Of a DNA stretch of 43,160 nt, positions 31,846-41,409 are shown one piece after another. Source of the DNA: a bacterium. Lineage in GTDB: Bacteria; Patescibacteriota; Minisyncoccia; Minisyncoccales; PEYH01. Each line of letters opens with the position of its first letter. The stretch's first letter is position 1. Location of the stretch: contig JAGGVA010000031.1 of the NCBI GenBank assembly GCA_021158195.1, forward strand, positions 1-43,160, written 5' to 3'. Made by a program: the position numbers and the translations under genes. The notes under the pieces were generated by a model. The model was not told the origin of the DNA. It made no database searches and saw nothing but the letters and a program-made list of their open reading frames with translations.

Positions 31846-32637
31846 TTACATTGAAGTTTTTATTCTTTTTAAATTTTTGTAAAGCAGGAAGGAGTAAATA
31901 GTAGAGAAGGGATTTAAAAAGAATATAGTTATTAATGCAATTATTATACTTAAAGCCGTTTGTTCTTCTACTGATTCTTGCAAGAAACCAGCAATTATTC
32001 CTATAGCCGCGATTATAAAAAGCCGCCACAAAACTCCTTCAAAGAATCCTTTGACTAATTCTTTACTTCTTGAGAGGGCTTTGGAGCCTTTAATACCTTC
32101 ATCTATTAGTACATATTCTGAAAAAGCAAACCAAACAGCAAAGATAATACCGGGAATGATGAACAAAAGTGAGCCGCCAAATACACGTAATCCCACCAAA
32201 AAACCAATCCAGATAAAAGATAAAAGTACACTCCAGCCTTTTTTCAAAGATTTTTTAATTCCGATTTTCTGCCCCCTTTCTTTTATAAGATAGATTAAAC
32301 TGGCATTTATCCAAGATTGAAGAAAGGTACCTACCAGGAGAAGAAACAAAAAAATAATGATAAAGGCCGGCCATCCTTCTGGTGTAGTTTTAGTTCCCGT
32401 TTCTAACAGAAAAATGGTTCCTGTTCCGACACCAATTCCGCTAATAAGTCCAATAATTAGAAACGAGAGCAGCAGCGAAACTCCCATTAGTCCCACAATA
32501 CTCCAAAATCTAGATTTATAAACCTCCCAACTTTTTGATAGAAGTTCTCCAACAGACATTAACTTTTTTGGTGCATATTCTTGAGTAGATTGAGGCATAA
32601 ATGATCCAAAGGATTGATTTTGAGATTCTTGGTTCAT
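31846..32637 (-). CDS. DUF975/GDPD-membrane-domain-like protein
   Basis: 263 residues: a polar, Gln/Ser-rich N-terminal tail (about 30 residues) and then six membrane helices. The pattern LSKSWEVYKSRFWSI, later IPGIIFAVWFAFSEYVLIDE and GSKALSRSKELVKG, is typical of the DUF975/YciC/GDPD-membrane-domain superfamily: a helix bundle with a conserved Ala-Leu-xx-Ser cytosolic helix. The function of such stand-alone proteins is not known. It is upstream in a pair with the 272-residue membrane protein. Confidence 0.6.
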   Translation of the reverse strand: MNQESQNQSFGSFMPQSTQEYAPKKLMSVGELLSKSWEVYKSRFWSIVGLMGVSLLLSFLIIGLISGIGVGTGTIFLLETGTKTTPEGWPAFIIIFLFLLLVGTFLQSWINASLIYLIKERGQKIGIKKSLKKGWSVLLSFIWIGFLVGLRVFGGSLLFIIPGIIFAVWFAFSEYVLIDEGIKGSKALSRSKELVKGFFEGVLWRLFIIAAIGIIAGFLQESVEEQTALSIIIALITIFFLNPFSTIYSFLLYKNLKRIKTSM

Positions 32638-32699
32638 AGGTGTAGATTAATTATTTATTTAATTAAGAACCTTTAGAAGCATAAAATTTGGCAAATTAT

Positions 32700-33527
32700 T
32701 TAATCAAGAAACAATTTAATTATTTTTCCAAAGAATTTATCAAGAATAGGAATAAATTTATAGAGTGATCTATAGAAAATGGGTAATTTCTTTGTGGAAG
32801 AAGGAATCTCAGGATAACTTATAGAAATTTGGGAATGGTTTGAATTTTTTTCTTGGGCCCCATTGACGATTTTCCAAGAATCGAGATTAAAGGTGGAGAT
32901 AATCGTCTCAACCTCTCTTTCTCGGGGATCTTCTGGAATGTTGAGGGTAGAAGGAATTAAACTCAATAAATTTCCTCTATGAAATACATATCTTATAGTA
33001 TGTGGAATGCCTATAAAATCCATTTGGTCTACTATTAAAACGGGCGTATTGTTTAGAATTATTTCTCTTACCTTCCGTACTTCGAACCTGTCAACACCCT
33101 TAATCCTAAATACATGATCTGCGGAATTCATACTTGAAAGAATAGCATTCTTGAAGGATTGATAATCAGGATACTCCTCCATTATTTCAGATTCTAATCT
33201 TACTTTAATCGAAGACGAAGGTTCATCAAGCGGACCAGGATAGCATTTTGTTTCTTTTCCTGATTTATTAGTTGTACTAACTATATAAAACAGATCATTT
33301 TCTTTCACCTTGCAATTTTTCCATGTGGGAGGATACTTAATTTCAAAACCATATTCTTCGTTTCTGTAAGTTTTCCATTCTGAAAAATCTTCTGAATACT
33401 GGTGGGCCTGTGTTTGGGATAATTGTGGTGATGGACTTTTCCAATCTTTCCACCAAAAAAATCCACCAATTTCAAGAAGAACTACAATAATTAAAATGAT
33501 GAGTATTGTTCTTTTTTGATAGGCCAT
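32700..33527 (-). CDS. Membrane-anchored secreted protein with a PsbP-like segment
   Basis: 275 residues. An N-terminal anchor (about 6-26) is followed by a Ser/Gln/Pro-rich spacer, then YRNEEYGFEIKYPPTWK, the opening pattern of PsbP/MOG1-like domains common in extracytoplasmic proteins. The C-terminal 60 residues are unrelated and basic. The trpS gene lies 8 bp upstream. The exposed domain probably faces outside; no enzymatic motif is visible. The 461-residue protein on the other side of trpS opens in a similar way. Confidence 0.6.
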   Translation of the reverse strand: MAYQKRTILIILIIVVLLEIGGFFWWKDWKSPSPQLSQTQAHQYSEDFSEWKTYRNEEYGFEIKYPPTWKNCKVKENDLFYIVSTTNKSGKETKCYPGPLDEPSSSIKVRLESEIMEEYPDYQSFKNAILSSMNSADHVFRIKGVDRFEVRKVREIILNNTPVLIVDQMDFIGIPHTIRYVFHRGNLLSLIPSTLNIPEDPREREVETIISTFNLDSWKIVNGAQEKNSNHSQISISYPEIPSSTKKLPIFYRSLYKFIPILDKFFGKIIKLFLD

Positions 33528-33535
33528 TCTTTAGG

Positions 33536-34552
33536 TTAATTAGAATAATTAGAAATCATATACTCTATCCCCATTGCTTCCTTTGTCATTTTTAATGTTT
33601 CTCTTACCTTCCTTTGAGTCTTTGCCCTCCCCTCCTCTAAAATTTCCTTTATTAGTTTTGGCTTTTGTTCAAAATCTTTTCTTTTTTGACGAATTGGATC
33701 TAAAAATTCATTAAGCATTTTTGCCAGTTGTTTTTTGCATTCAACACAGCCAAGTTTTCCTGATTGGCACAATTCTTTTACTTCTTTTGCTTTTTCTGGA
33801 AAGAATGCCTGATAGTATTTGTAAATATTACAGATTTCTGGACGACCTGAATCACCTAAATGAATTTTTTTAGGGTCAGTAATCGCTCTCATTACCTTCT
33901 TTTCCACTGTTTTTGGATCGTCTTTCAGAAAGATGGCGTTTCCTCTTGATTTCGACATCTTTTGCCCATCAAGCCCAGGCAAAACAGGAGTTTTGCTTAA
34001 TATTGGCTCAGGAATTGGAAAAACTTTTTTAAATGTTCTATTAAAAGTCCTTGCAATCTCACGAGTCAATTCAATATGTGGTAATTGATCTTTGCCAACC
34101 GGCACAAAATTTGCTCTAACACACAAGATATCTGCGGCTTGAGAAACAGGATAACTGATAAATCCAAGAGATGGCTTTTTAATCCCTGATGATCTTATTT
34201 CTTCTTTAACTGTAGGGTTTCTTTTAACTCTTGCAAAAGTAACGAGCATTGAAAAGATTACATAAAGTTCTGCGATTTCCGGGATTTGGGACTGAACAAA
34301 AATTGTTGATTTATTTGGGTCGATTCCAACCGATAAATAGTCTAAAACAATTTCTCTAATGTTTTTTTCGATTTCTTTTGATTTATTTAATTGGTCAGTT
34401 AAAACCTGATAGTCGGCAATAATAAAATAGCACTCGTATTTATCTTGTAACTCAACCCGAGCCTTAAGCGAGCCAACATAATGTCCCAAATGCAGTGGTC
34501 CTGTTGGCCTGTCTCCGGTAAGAATTATTTTATTTTTGTTTGAATTAGGCAT
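33536..34552 (-). CDS. trpS: Tryptophanyl-tRNA synthetase
   Basis: 338 residues, normal for bacterial TrpRS. Class I motifs are GDRPTGPLHLGHYVGSL (HIGH) and DGQKMSKSRGNAIFL (KMSKS). Substrate-pocket motifs YFIIADYQVLTDQ and SYPVSQAADILCVRANFVPVG are intact. The C-terminal CxxC (GCVECKKQL) is a family variant often seen in tRNA-recognition helices. It is embedded between two secreted-protein genes. ATG without an SD. Confidence 0.95.
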   Translation of the reverse strand: MPNSNKNKIILTGDRPTGPLHLGHYVGSLKARVELQDKYECYFIIADYQVLTDQLNKSKEIEKNIREIVLDYLSVGIDPNKSTIFVQSQIPEIAELYVIFSMLVTFARVKRNPTVKEEIRSSGIKKPSLGFISYPVSQAADILCVRANFVPVGKDQLPHIELTREIARTFNRTFKKVFPIPEPILSKTPVLPGLDGQKMSKSRGNAIFLKDDPKTVEKKVMRAITDPKKIHLGDSGRPEICNIYKYYQAFFPEKAKEVKELCQSGKLGCVECKKQLAKMLNEFLDPIRQKRKDFEQKPKLIKEILEEGRAKTQRKVRETLKMTKEAMGIEYMISNYSN

Positions 34553-34616
34553 TTTATTTTTGTGCTAAGATATTAAATTTTGCGATTTCTAAAAAAGTTT
34601 TTTGCTAAATCATTAA

Positions 34617-36002
34617 TCAAAAATATTGCGAAAGATCTTCAAAAAGATTTCTGGGAGCTTCGGGATTTATGGAATAGAATTTTTCAGCATTTTTATTAAA
34701 CAACTCTTTAGCATATGTCTTTTCTCCTGCCAACATATAATTAATTATCGCCTTAATTAAATAAAGGCTCCATTTATGCGGATCGCTTGTTAAATTTAAA
34801 TCGTCCTCTGTTTCTTGAGCTTTTTTCAGATACTCTTTTTGAAAAAGTTGTTTTGCATTTTCTATTTTATTTTCCGTTAACTTATAATAGTTGTAATAAT
34901 ACACGTTATTAACATTCCTTCTATCGAATGAGTATGCGTTTGTTCCTATAAGAAAAATTTCTCCATTTTTCTGTATGTAAAATTTTTCTTCTGAGGAATA
35001 TTCATAAGTTATAATGTCTCCAATAAACTCTAATCTTTCTGGAGAATGCAAGTAAAAATATAATATGTAAGGACCATAGGCTCCTCCGATATAGACAGGG
35101 ATTAGGAGATAGTGTCTCTCATTGTATAAGAAATACCGCGGTTCTAAAATAGCAGAGCCATTATGAGAATTTATTTTTTGATTCTTGAAAAAAACTTCAG
35201 CTGTAGCCGGAAAACCTGGTAATCCTTCTCCTCGAAGAGAAATAGTAATATCTTGGAAGGAATAAGTAATTTCCCCCTCCTTTTGGGTTATATGAAATAG
35301 TTCTTTTTTTTCAATTATTTTCTCCTGCGAAGGCAGTAGTTTATTTTGTGAAGAGCCACTTTCTTCTAAAAAATGAAACGTTTTAAGAAGTTTATTTTTC
35401 GCAGAAACAACAAAGTCTTTTGTCCAACCCGCAGCGTCGTGAAAATCACCGGAGAGAGGATAATAATAAGCTATAAATTTATTATTTTCTGTCAGATATT
35501 TAGCCCAAATATACTCTCCATTAGATAGATATTTTTCTCGAGCCCTTAATTTTTCACAAAAATCTAGACCTTTTCCTTCTTTACAATATTCTATTGGACA
35601 TATGTATATTACAATCATATTGTAAAACTTTTCCGGATCAAGACTTTTTCCCCAATAAGGCTTTACGGGTCGAGTTTGAAATTCAATAGTGGCACAGACT
35701 TTATCGTCGAAGTAAGATTCAGATTTTTGATTTTCTGTTATTTTGTAGCCGTGTTTTACAAAGAAGGGAGGAATTTCCATTTGAAATCCGAAAGTCGAGT
35801 TTTTATATATTTCTTTCTTAGTTTCCGAAGAGCTTGAGATAGGAAGTGATGGTTGGGAAGTTGAAGGCAAAAACTGAGAATACGGAGTAGTTTGATTAGA
35901 AGGAATTGAAGCAAAAAAGGATTTCCAAATGAAAAAGCCTATAATTGCTACTGTAATAAACAAAAGCACAAATATTATTTTTTTCTTTTTAAAAATTAAC
36001 AT
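34617..36002 (-). CDS. Large membrane-anchored secreted protein, unknown
   Basis: 461 residues. N-terminal anchor (about 8-28), then a Ser/Pro/Gln-rich linker (about 33-62), then YKNSTFGFQMEIPPFF, similar in pattern to the opening of the 275-residue PsbP-like protein. Four Cys lie between about residues 100 and 150 (including CPIEYC) and could form disulfides. A second beta-rich domain and a helical end follow. No enzyme motif seen. The ATG is 4 bp after the aldolase stop, so it is in the pfkB-aldolase transcript. Confidence 0.6.
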   Translation of the reverse strand: MLIFKKKKIIFVLLFITVAIIGFFIWKSFFASIPSNQTTPYSQFLPSTSQPSLPISSSSETKKEIYKNSTFGFQMEIPPFFVKHGYKITENQKSESYFDDKVCATIEFQTRPVKPYWGKSLDPEKFYNMIVIYICPIEYCKEGKGLDFCEKLRAREKYLSNGEYIWAKYLTENNKFIAYYYPLSGDFHDAAGWTKDFVVSAKNKLLKTFHFLEESGSSQNKLLPSQEKIIEKKELFHITQKEGEITYSFQDITISLRGEGLPGFPATAEVFFKNQKINSHNGSAILEPRYFLYNERHYLLIPVYIGGAYGPYILYFYLHSPERLEFIGDIITYEYSSEEKFYIQKNGEIFLIGTNAYSFDRRNVNNVYYYNYYKLTENKIENAKQLFQKEYLKKAQETEDDLNLTSDPHKWSLYLIKAIINYMLAGEKTYAKELFNKNAEKFYSINPEAPRNLFEDLSQYF

Positions 36003-36006
36003 AATT

Positions 36007-36846
36007 TTATGGATTAAATAAATTAATTTTAGTTGTCACTACTTTTTCTATTGCTGAAATTACCTTGGGTAAAATATTATAAGGCTTAACCGTGCCTCGA
36101 TGTTTTCTAAGAATTTTTTCTAGAGTTTCTCGCCACGCTATTCGAAGTTCTGTATTTACATTAATTTTTACAACCCCATTTTTAATTGTCTCTTTAATAT
36201 CCTTTTTTGATGTTCCAGAGCCACCATGGAGAACTAAAAATATCGGAATTGCTTTTTTGATTTTTTGAAGATGATCAATTTTTAAGCGAATCGATTTTGT
36301 ATAAACTCCGTGCAAATTTCCAATATTTACTGCTAAACTATCAATGCCTGTTTTTTTAACAAATTCTTTGGCTTTTTCAATGTCTTCAAGTAAAACTTCT
36401 TTTGGCAGTTCTTTATGAATTTCTGAACTTCCCTGAATTGATTTTATTTCTCCTTCAACCAGACAACCTTTTTTGTGGGCATATTTTACTATTTTTTTTG
36501 TAATTTTTAAGTTTTCTTGGAAATCTAAACCCGAGCCATCGAAATGAACGCAATCATAACCAAGATCAATTGCTTTTTTAATCAAATCAATATCTTTTCC
36601 GTGGTCTAAATTAAGATAAATATAGGGAAATTTTTTTCGATATAAATCTCTTAATAGTGTGGCTTCTTCTAGTCCAAAAAAATTAGCCTCTCCTTGGCTT
36701 GTGCCCAAAATTACCGGTGATTTTAGTTTCTTGGCAGCGCTGACTATTGCTTTAAGTTGTTCTAAAGTTGAAAAATTAAACTGCCCTATTGCCCACTTTT
36801 CTTTTTTTGCTCGTCCGAAAAAATATTTTAGCGATTTATTACTCAT
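36007..36846 (-). CDS. Class II fructose/tagatose-bisphosphate aldolase
   Basis: 279 residues, TIM barrel. The zinc and substrate residues lie in LNLDHGKD (first His), HFDGSGLDFQENL, the Glu of GCLVEGEI, NIGNLHGVY (second His) and LVLHGGSGTS (third His), ending with VKINVNTELR. It reversibly splits a ketose bisphosphate into DHAP and an aldehyde; the short length is closer to the GatY/KbaY/FbaA-II group. VEGEI replaces the usual VEAEL. It is downstream of a PfkB-type kinase and separated from it by a palindromic element; together they may act on one phosphorylated sugar. Confidence 0.88.
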   Translation of the reverse strand: MSNKSLKYFFGRAKKEKWAIGQFNFSTLEQLKAIVSAAKKLKSPVILGTSQGEANFFGLEEATLLRDLYRKKFPYIYLNLDHGKDIDLIKKAIDLGYDCVHFDGSGLDFQENLKITKKIVKYAHKKGCLVEGEIKSIQGSSEIHKELPKEVLLEDIEKAKEFVKKTGIDSLAVNIGNLHGVYTKSIRLKIDHLQKIKKAIPIFLVLHGGSGTSKKDIKETIKNGVVKINVNTELRIAWRETLEKILRKHRGTVKPYNILPKVISAIEKVVTTKINLFNP

Positions 36847-36847
36847 A

Positions 36848-36894
36848 AATTTACAATTTGTCCACCTGTCGAGCGGACAGGCAATTTACAATTT
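36848..36894. repeat. Palindromic element between 12-bp direct repeats
   Basis: AATTTACAATTT at 36848-36859 and again at 36883-36894 flank a 23-bp core containing CCTGTC-GAGCG-GACAGG. It sits in the pfkB-aldolase junction, and the right copy overlaps the pfkB stop codon. Confidence 0.6.
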
Positions 36895-37836
36895 TAAATT
36901 ATAAATTTTCGCTTTTGAGAAAATTTGATTTTTCTTTAAAAGTCCTTCTTTTGCTCCCCACTGTTTTAGACAAGCCGCTGAGTTGGCTGTGGCTAATTGA
37001 ATAGCAAAAATTGGGTCATTAGTTTTTATTAAGCCGGCTACAAAACCAGCCCCATAAGCGTCTCCTGCTCCAGTTCTATCCTCAACTTTTGTTTTTACAA
37101 TTCCTGCTTGAAAAATATTTTTTCCATCAAAGACAATCGACCCCTTTTTGCCTTTTGTAACTATTAAATAACCCCCAATTTTTTCTTTTAAATTTTTAAA
37201 TAAACTCCTCTCGTTTTTATATTTGCCAAAAAGCAGTTTTGCTTCATTTTCATTTACAATTAAGACATCTACCAAGCCAATCCATTTCTCTATTTTATTT
37301 TTTAAAATTACAATCTGCTCTTTACTTGGGTTTATCGCTACTCTAATTTTATTTTTCTTTGCAAACTTTATAATTTTAAGGGTATTTTTTGTAAATTGCC
37401 CAGATAAGGGAGCCAGATAATACCATTTTGATTTTAATTTTTCTAAGTCAAAATTTTGGGGAAGATACCTTGAGGCGTCTCGATAAACTAAAATTACTCT
37501 CCCCTTCTCTTTTTCGCTTAAAATTACAGAATGATTTGTTGTTTTATTTTTTAGAGTTTCTACAAAATCAGTTGCAATGCCAAATCTTTTTAAATCCATC
37601 AATACTAAAAAACCAGCATAATCTTTCCCAATACATCCACAATAAGCAGTTTTGAATCCCTGAAGCGAAAAAGTTGCAGCGGTATTCGTGCCTCCACCCC
37701 CTGTTTTTATCAAAATTTTATCAATCTCTATTTTTTCTCCAACGGGAAAACAAAGATTTCGTTGAAAAAAATCTTTCGAGGTAATAAATATATCCTCACT
37801 TGCTGACCCAAAAGTTATGACATCGAATTTTTTCAT
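36886..37836 (-). CDS. PfkB-family sugar or nucleoside kinase
   Basis: 316 residues with the ribokinase fold. N-terminal glycine signature GGGGTNTAATFSLQG (the substrate-binding GG), IGKDYAGFLVLMDLKRFGI, and the C-terminal signature EDRTGAGDAYGAGFVAGL with the catalytic Asp of GAGD. Family members phosphorylate ribose, fructose, fructose-1-phosphate, adenosine or others. The pairing with a class II aldolase favours a sugar-phosphate substrate, but motifs do not settle it. The last codons overlap the AT repeat flanking a palindromic element, so the C-terminal IYNLKL may be of secondary origin. Confidence 0.88.
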   Translation of the reverse strand: MKKFDVITFGSASEDIFITSKDFFQRNLCFPVGEKIEIDKILIKTGGGGTNTAATFSLQGFKTAYCGCIGKDYAGFLVLMDLKRFGIATDFVETLKNKTTNHSVILSEKEKGRVILVYRDASRYLPQNFDLEKLKSKWYYLAPLSGQFTKNTLKIIKFAKKNKIRVAINPSKEQIVILKNKIEKWIGLVDVLIVNENEAKLLFGKYKNERSLFKNLKEKIGGYLIVTKGKKGSIVFDGKNIFQAGIVKTKVEDRTGAGDAYGAGFVAGLIKTNDPIFAIQLATANSAACLKQWGAKEGLLKKNQIFSKAKIYNLKL

Positions 37837-37841
37837 AAAAG

Positions 37842-38345
37842 TTATTTACATATTATTAATTTCGCCCATGGATGAAGAATGTAATCCCAGCTAGTTGTAT
37901 GTAAGGCGATTTCTAAAATTTTTATTCCTATCGTAGGATGTAAATATGAATTTGCTTCTAAATTAAACTTTGACGCAAAATACGAAAAGCCATACCAAAA
38001 TAAATTGAGGGTTATTATAAGTGTTAAAAATATTCCTAAAACCGACGCCCCACTCTTTAGTAAACCCAACCTTTTTATTACTAGAAAAAACAGCAGAAAC
38101 GAAAATAAGAAACTTCCTAGGCAAATGATTAGATTAAGGATAGGATTAAAACAGATATAGTAAAGAGCGTCTTTTATTCCCAACAGGATTAAAAATATAA
38201 CGAATTCATATAACAAAACTGCTTTTAGAGCTTCATAAAAACGAATTTTAAAATTTTTCTTTTTTATCCAGACATATAGAAGAAGAGTAGTAATACCTAT
38301 AGAGGATATTATTGCGACTATTTCCCATAAGATAATTCTCATCAT
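37842..38345 (-). CDS. Small polytopic membrane protein, unknown
   Basis: 167 residues with four or five hydrophobic helices, a basic cytosolic loop (VWIKKKNFKIRFYEALK) after the first helix, and a short polar end. It precedes pfkB by 5 bp on the same strand. No motif recognised. The 137 bp upstream (38346-38482) are AT-rich and show no convincing promoter or RNA. Confidence 0.55.
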   Translation of the reverse strand: MMRIILWEIVAIISSIGITTLLLYVWIKKKNFKIRFYEALKAVLLYEFVIFLILLGIKDALYYICFNPILNLIICLGSFLFSFLLFFLVIKRLGLLKSGASVLGIFLTLIITLNLFWYGFSYFASKFNLEANSYLHPTIGIKILEIALHTTSWDYILHPWAKLIICK

Positions 38346-38482
38346 ATTTTAATTTATTTTTAATTTATTAGTGAATATTTATTTAACGACCTTTGCGTCT
38401 ATAAGAATGAAATTTTATCCACTTTTTTCGGTTGTTTTTTTTGATACTACATCAATGCCGATTTTTGCTTAGTTTATAAATT

Positions 38483-38947
38483 TCAAGTTTTCGATCTAAA
38501 CCTCCACATCTCCCAGCCGATAGAAATGAACCAGAAAAGTAACAAACTGATTCCTATAACAATTAGATAAATCGAAGTTTTAGATGGAAGTGGCGTTTTG
38601 CAACTTAAAATACCACCTATAATTAACAAGATCAATCCGGAAACTAAGAAAAGCACTCTTAATAATCGAGAGCGTAAAGTGTTAGAAAAGTACCCTTTAG
38701 GAAGGGGAATTTTTCTGAGTGGGTAAATTTGTATTCGTTTTTGAATTTCTTGTATAATAGGAAGATCGCAGTTTCGTACAAGCAATGTATAAGCGGTCCA
38801 TTTAGCTTCAGCCGTAGTTTCTTTACCTATATTGGTACCAGGATAGAGGACTTTTACCGGGATTCCTTGTTTTTCTAACTCAGATTTTAAAATATCTGCT
38901 TGTTCAGCTGGATAGGTACCAATGTTAATGAAATCAGTATTATTCAT
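38483..38947 (-). CDS. DUF2007-like protein with two membrane helices
   Basis: 154 residues. The N-terminal 70 residues fit the DUF2007 'signal transducing protein' pattern: a strand, then AEQADILKSELEKQGIPVKV, then a second strand LLVRNCDLPIIQEI. Two membrane helices follow (about 95-115 and 125-146). The function of the family is not established. The start overlaps the ppsA stop (ATGA), so it is translated with ppsA. Confidence 0.6.
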   Translation of the reverse strand: MNNTDFINIGTYPAEQADILKSELEKQGIPVKVLYPGTNIGKETTAEAKWTAYTLLVRNCDLPIIQEIQKRIQIYPLRKIPLPKGYFSNTLRSRLLRVLFLVSGLILLIIGGILSCKTPLPSKTSIYLIVIGISLLLFWFISIGWEMWRFRSKT

Positions 38948-41385
38948 GCTCTTGTTGTTAATTTTAGAATCGTCCTAATAACAGCATCAGGGCTTAAAGA
39001 CATAGCGCCAATTTTTTCTTTTTCCAAGAATTTTGCAAATTCAACAAAAGTAGAAGGGGCATCGCCACAGATTCCTACATATTTTTTCTTTTCTCTGCAT
39101 TTTCTAATTACTTCTCTTATGAGTTTTTTTACTGCTTCGTTTCTTTCATCTCCGATATGGGCAATTTGGGCGTTATCTCTGTCCATTCCCAAGGTGAGTT
39201 GAGTTAAGTCATTTGAGCCAATTGACATTCCGTCAAAAATCTTTAAAAATTCGTCTGCTAAAATTACATTTGAAGGAATTTCACACATCACATAAACTTT
39301 TACGCCATCTTTACCTCTTTTTAATCCATTTTTTGCCATTAGATCTAATACTTTTTTACCTTCCTCAGGAGTTCTACAGAAAGGAATCATCACTGAGACA
39401 TTTTTTAGGCCAAAAACATCTCTTACTCTTTTTATTGCCTGACACTCCATTGAAAACGCTGGAGCAAAACGAGGATCATAGTAACGGGAAGCTCCTCGCC
39501 AGCCAATCATCGGATTATCTTCTTCGGGTTCAAACAGATCTCCTCCAACAAGTTGGGCATATTCGTTTGTTTTAAAATCAGAGAATCTAACAATCACTTC
39601 ATTAGGCCAAAAAGCAGCAGCAATCTGCCCAATTCCTTCTGCCAACTCCTTCACAAAATATTCTTTTTTATCTTTATGTTCAACTGTTATTTCTTCTATT
39701 TTTTTTACAAGTTTTTGTATCTCTTTTTGGCTAACATTTTTTACTAAAGGCAATTTATCAATTCGCCCCTGCTTTAATTGCTTGTAATAATACAGAGCCA
39801 AGGGGTGAACTTTGATTTTTTGAGCAATGATAAATTCTTCTCTTGCAAGCCCCACTCCTTCAACTGGCAAAAATGAGGTTTTAAAAGCAATTTCCGGCGC
39901 TCCGATATTTACAACAATCTTTGTTTTGGGTTTTGGGAGTTTTTCTAAATTATACCGTTTAACTTTATAAGGAACCTTTCCCAAAAATACTCTTCCTTTT
40001 AGTCCTTGAGTACAATCAACAGTAACATATTGTCCGGTTTTTAAGATTTTTGTTGCTTTTTGAGTGCCTACGATGCAGGGAATACCCAATTCTCTTGATA
40101 CTATCGCCGCATGACAGGTCTTAGAGCCTTCGTCGGTAACAATAGATGATGCAATTTTCATAAGAGGGACCCAATCTGGGTCTGTCATTCTTGTGACCAA
40201 AACTTCTCCTTTCTTAAATTCGCTCATTTTTTTGACGCTTTCAATTACTCTCACTTTTCCCTCGCCAATTTTGTCTCCTATCGCAATTCCTTTCAAAATT
40301 GGCTCTTTTTTGGCTTTAATTTGATACTCTTCATAAATAGTCCCTTTTTTGTGGGCATGAACTGTTTCTGGACGTGCTTGAACTATAAAAAGTTTGCCTG
40401 TTTTTCCGTCTTTTGCCCACTCAATATCTTGAGGCATCCATTTACCCGCGAGTTTTGAGTAATGCTCTTCAATTAAGCACCCCCATTTTGCAAGGGTTAA
40501 AATTTCTTTATCTGTAAGCGAGAATTTTAATTGAAGTTTTGGCGAGACCGGCACTTCTTTTAGCCCTCCTTTTTTGCTGTAAATTAGTTTTTTTGTTTTT
40601 CGTCCAAGATTTTTGACAATAATTGATTTATAACCCTTTCTTAGAGCGGGCTTAAAGACAAAAAACTCATCTGGAGTAATTCTTCCCTTTACAATCATTT
40701 CTCCTACACCCCAAATTGAATTAATTAAAACAACATTGGAAAAACCAGTTTCAGTATCTAAGGTAAACATTACTCCAGATGAGGCGAGATCAGAACGAAC
40801 CATTTTTTGAATCCCTACAGATAAAGCAATTTTTAGATGGTCAAATCCCTTTTCCTCCCGATAAGCAATTGCTCTATCTGTAAAAAGAGAGGCAATACAT
40901 TTTTTAACTGCTTTAAGAAGTTCTTCTTCTCCTCGAACATTTAAATAAGTTTCTTGTTGTCCTGCGAAAGATGCGGTTGGTAGATCTTCGGCAGTAGCAG
41001 AACTTCTCACCGCTACATCAACACTCTTTTCTTTATAGATTTGAGAGAGTTTCTTGTAGTTTTCAATAATCTCTTTTTTTAATTCTTCCGGAAATTCGGC
41101 TTTTAAAATAGCATCTCTTATTGTTTTTCCTACTTTTTGCAGTTGTTTAATGTTACGCGAATCAAAATTTGTAAATAGTTCTTTTAATTTTTGCTTTAGT
41201 CCTGCTTTTTCAAGAAAATAAAAATAAGCATAAGAAGTAAGGGCAAATCCATTTGGGATATTAATCCCCTTTTTTGTTAAAGTTTGATACATTTCACCCA
41301 AAGAGGCATTTTTGCCTCCAACAAGTGGCACATCTTTATGGGTGATTTCTTTAAACCACAAAACAAATTTTTTCTCTTTTTCCAT
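38944..41385 (-). CDS. ppsA: Phosphoenolpyruvate synthase
   Basis: 813 residues. The N-terminal ATP-grasp part opens with LVGGKNASLGEMYQ and has VRSSATAEDLPTASFAGQQ. The swivelling domain carries the phospho-His in SKTCHAAIVSRELGIPC. The C-terminal PEP/pyruvate barrel has CEIPSNVILADEFL, GSNDLTQLTLGMDRDN and the catalytic Cys in GICGDAPS. It converts pyruvate and ATP to PEP, AMP and phosphate; in organisms with ADP-forming acetyl-CoA synthetase it can serve gluconeogenesis. ATG without an SD. Confidence 0.96.
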   Translation of the reverse strand: MEKEKKFVLWFKEITHKDVPLVGGKNASLGEMYQTLTKKGINIPNGFALTSYAYFYFLEKAGLKQKLKELFTNFDSRNIKQLQKVGKTIRDAILKAEFPEELKKEIIENYKKLSQIYKEKSVDVAVRSSATAEDLPTASFAGQQETYLNVRGEEELLKAVKKCIASLFTDRAIAYREEKGFDHLKIALSVGIQKMVRSDLASSGVMFTLDTETGFSNVVLINSIWGVGEMIVKGRITPDEFFVFKPALRKGYKSIIVKNLGRKTKKLIYSKKGGLKEVPVSPKLQLKFSLTDKEILTLAKWGCLIEEHYSKLAGKWMPQDIEWAKDGKTGKLFIVQARPETVHAHKKGTIYEEYQIKAKKEPILKGIAIGDKIGEGKVRVIESVKKMSEFKKGEVLVTRMTDPDWVPLMKIASSIVTDEGSKTCHAAIVSRELGIPCIVGTQKATKILKTGQYVTVDCTQGLKGRVFLGKVPYKVKRYNLEKLPKPKTKIVVNIGAPEIAFKTSFLPVEGVGLAREEFIIAQKIKVHPLALYYYKQLKQGRIDKLPLVKNVSQKEIQKLVKKIEEITVEHKDKKEYFVKELAEGIGQIAAAFWPNEVIVRFSDFKTNEYAQLVGGDLFEPEEDNPMIGWRGASRYYDPRFAPAFSMECQAIKRVRDVFGLKNVSVMIPFCRTPEEGKKVLDLMAKNGLKRGKDGVKVYVMCEIPSNVILADEFLKIFDGMSIGSNDLTQLTLGMDRDNAQIAHIGDERNEAVKKLIREVIRKCREKKKYVGICGDAPSTFVEFAKFLEKEKIGAMSLSPDAVIRTILKLTTRA

Positions 41386-41409
41386 AATTTTTATAAAAAT
41401 TAATTATTA

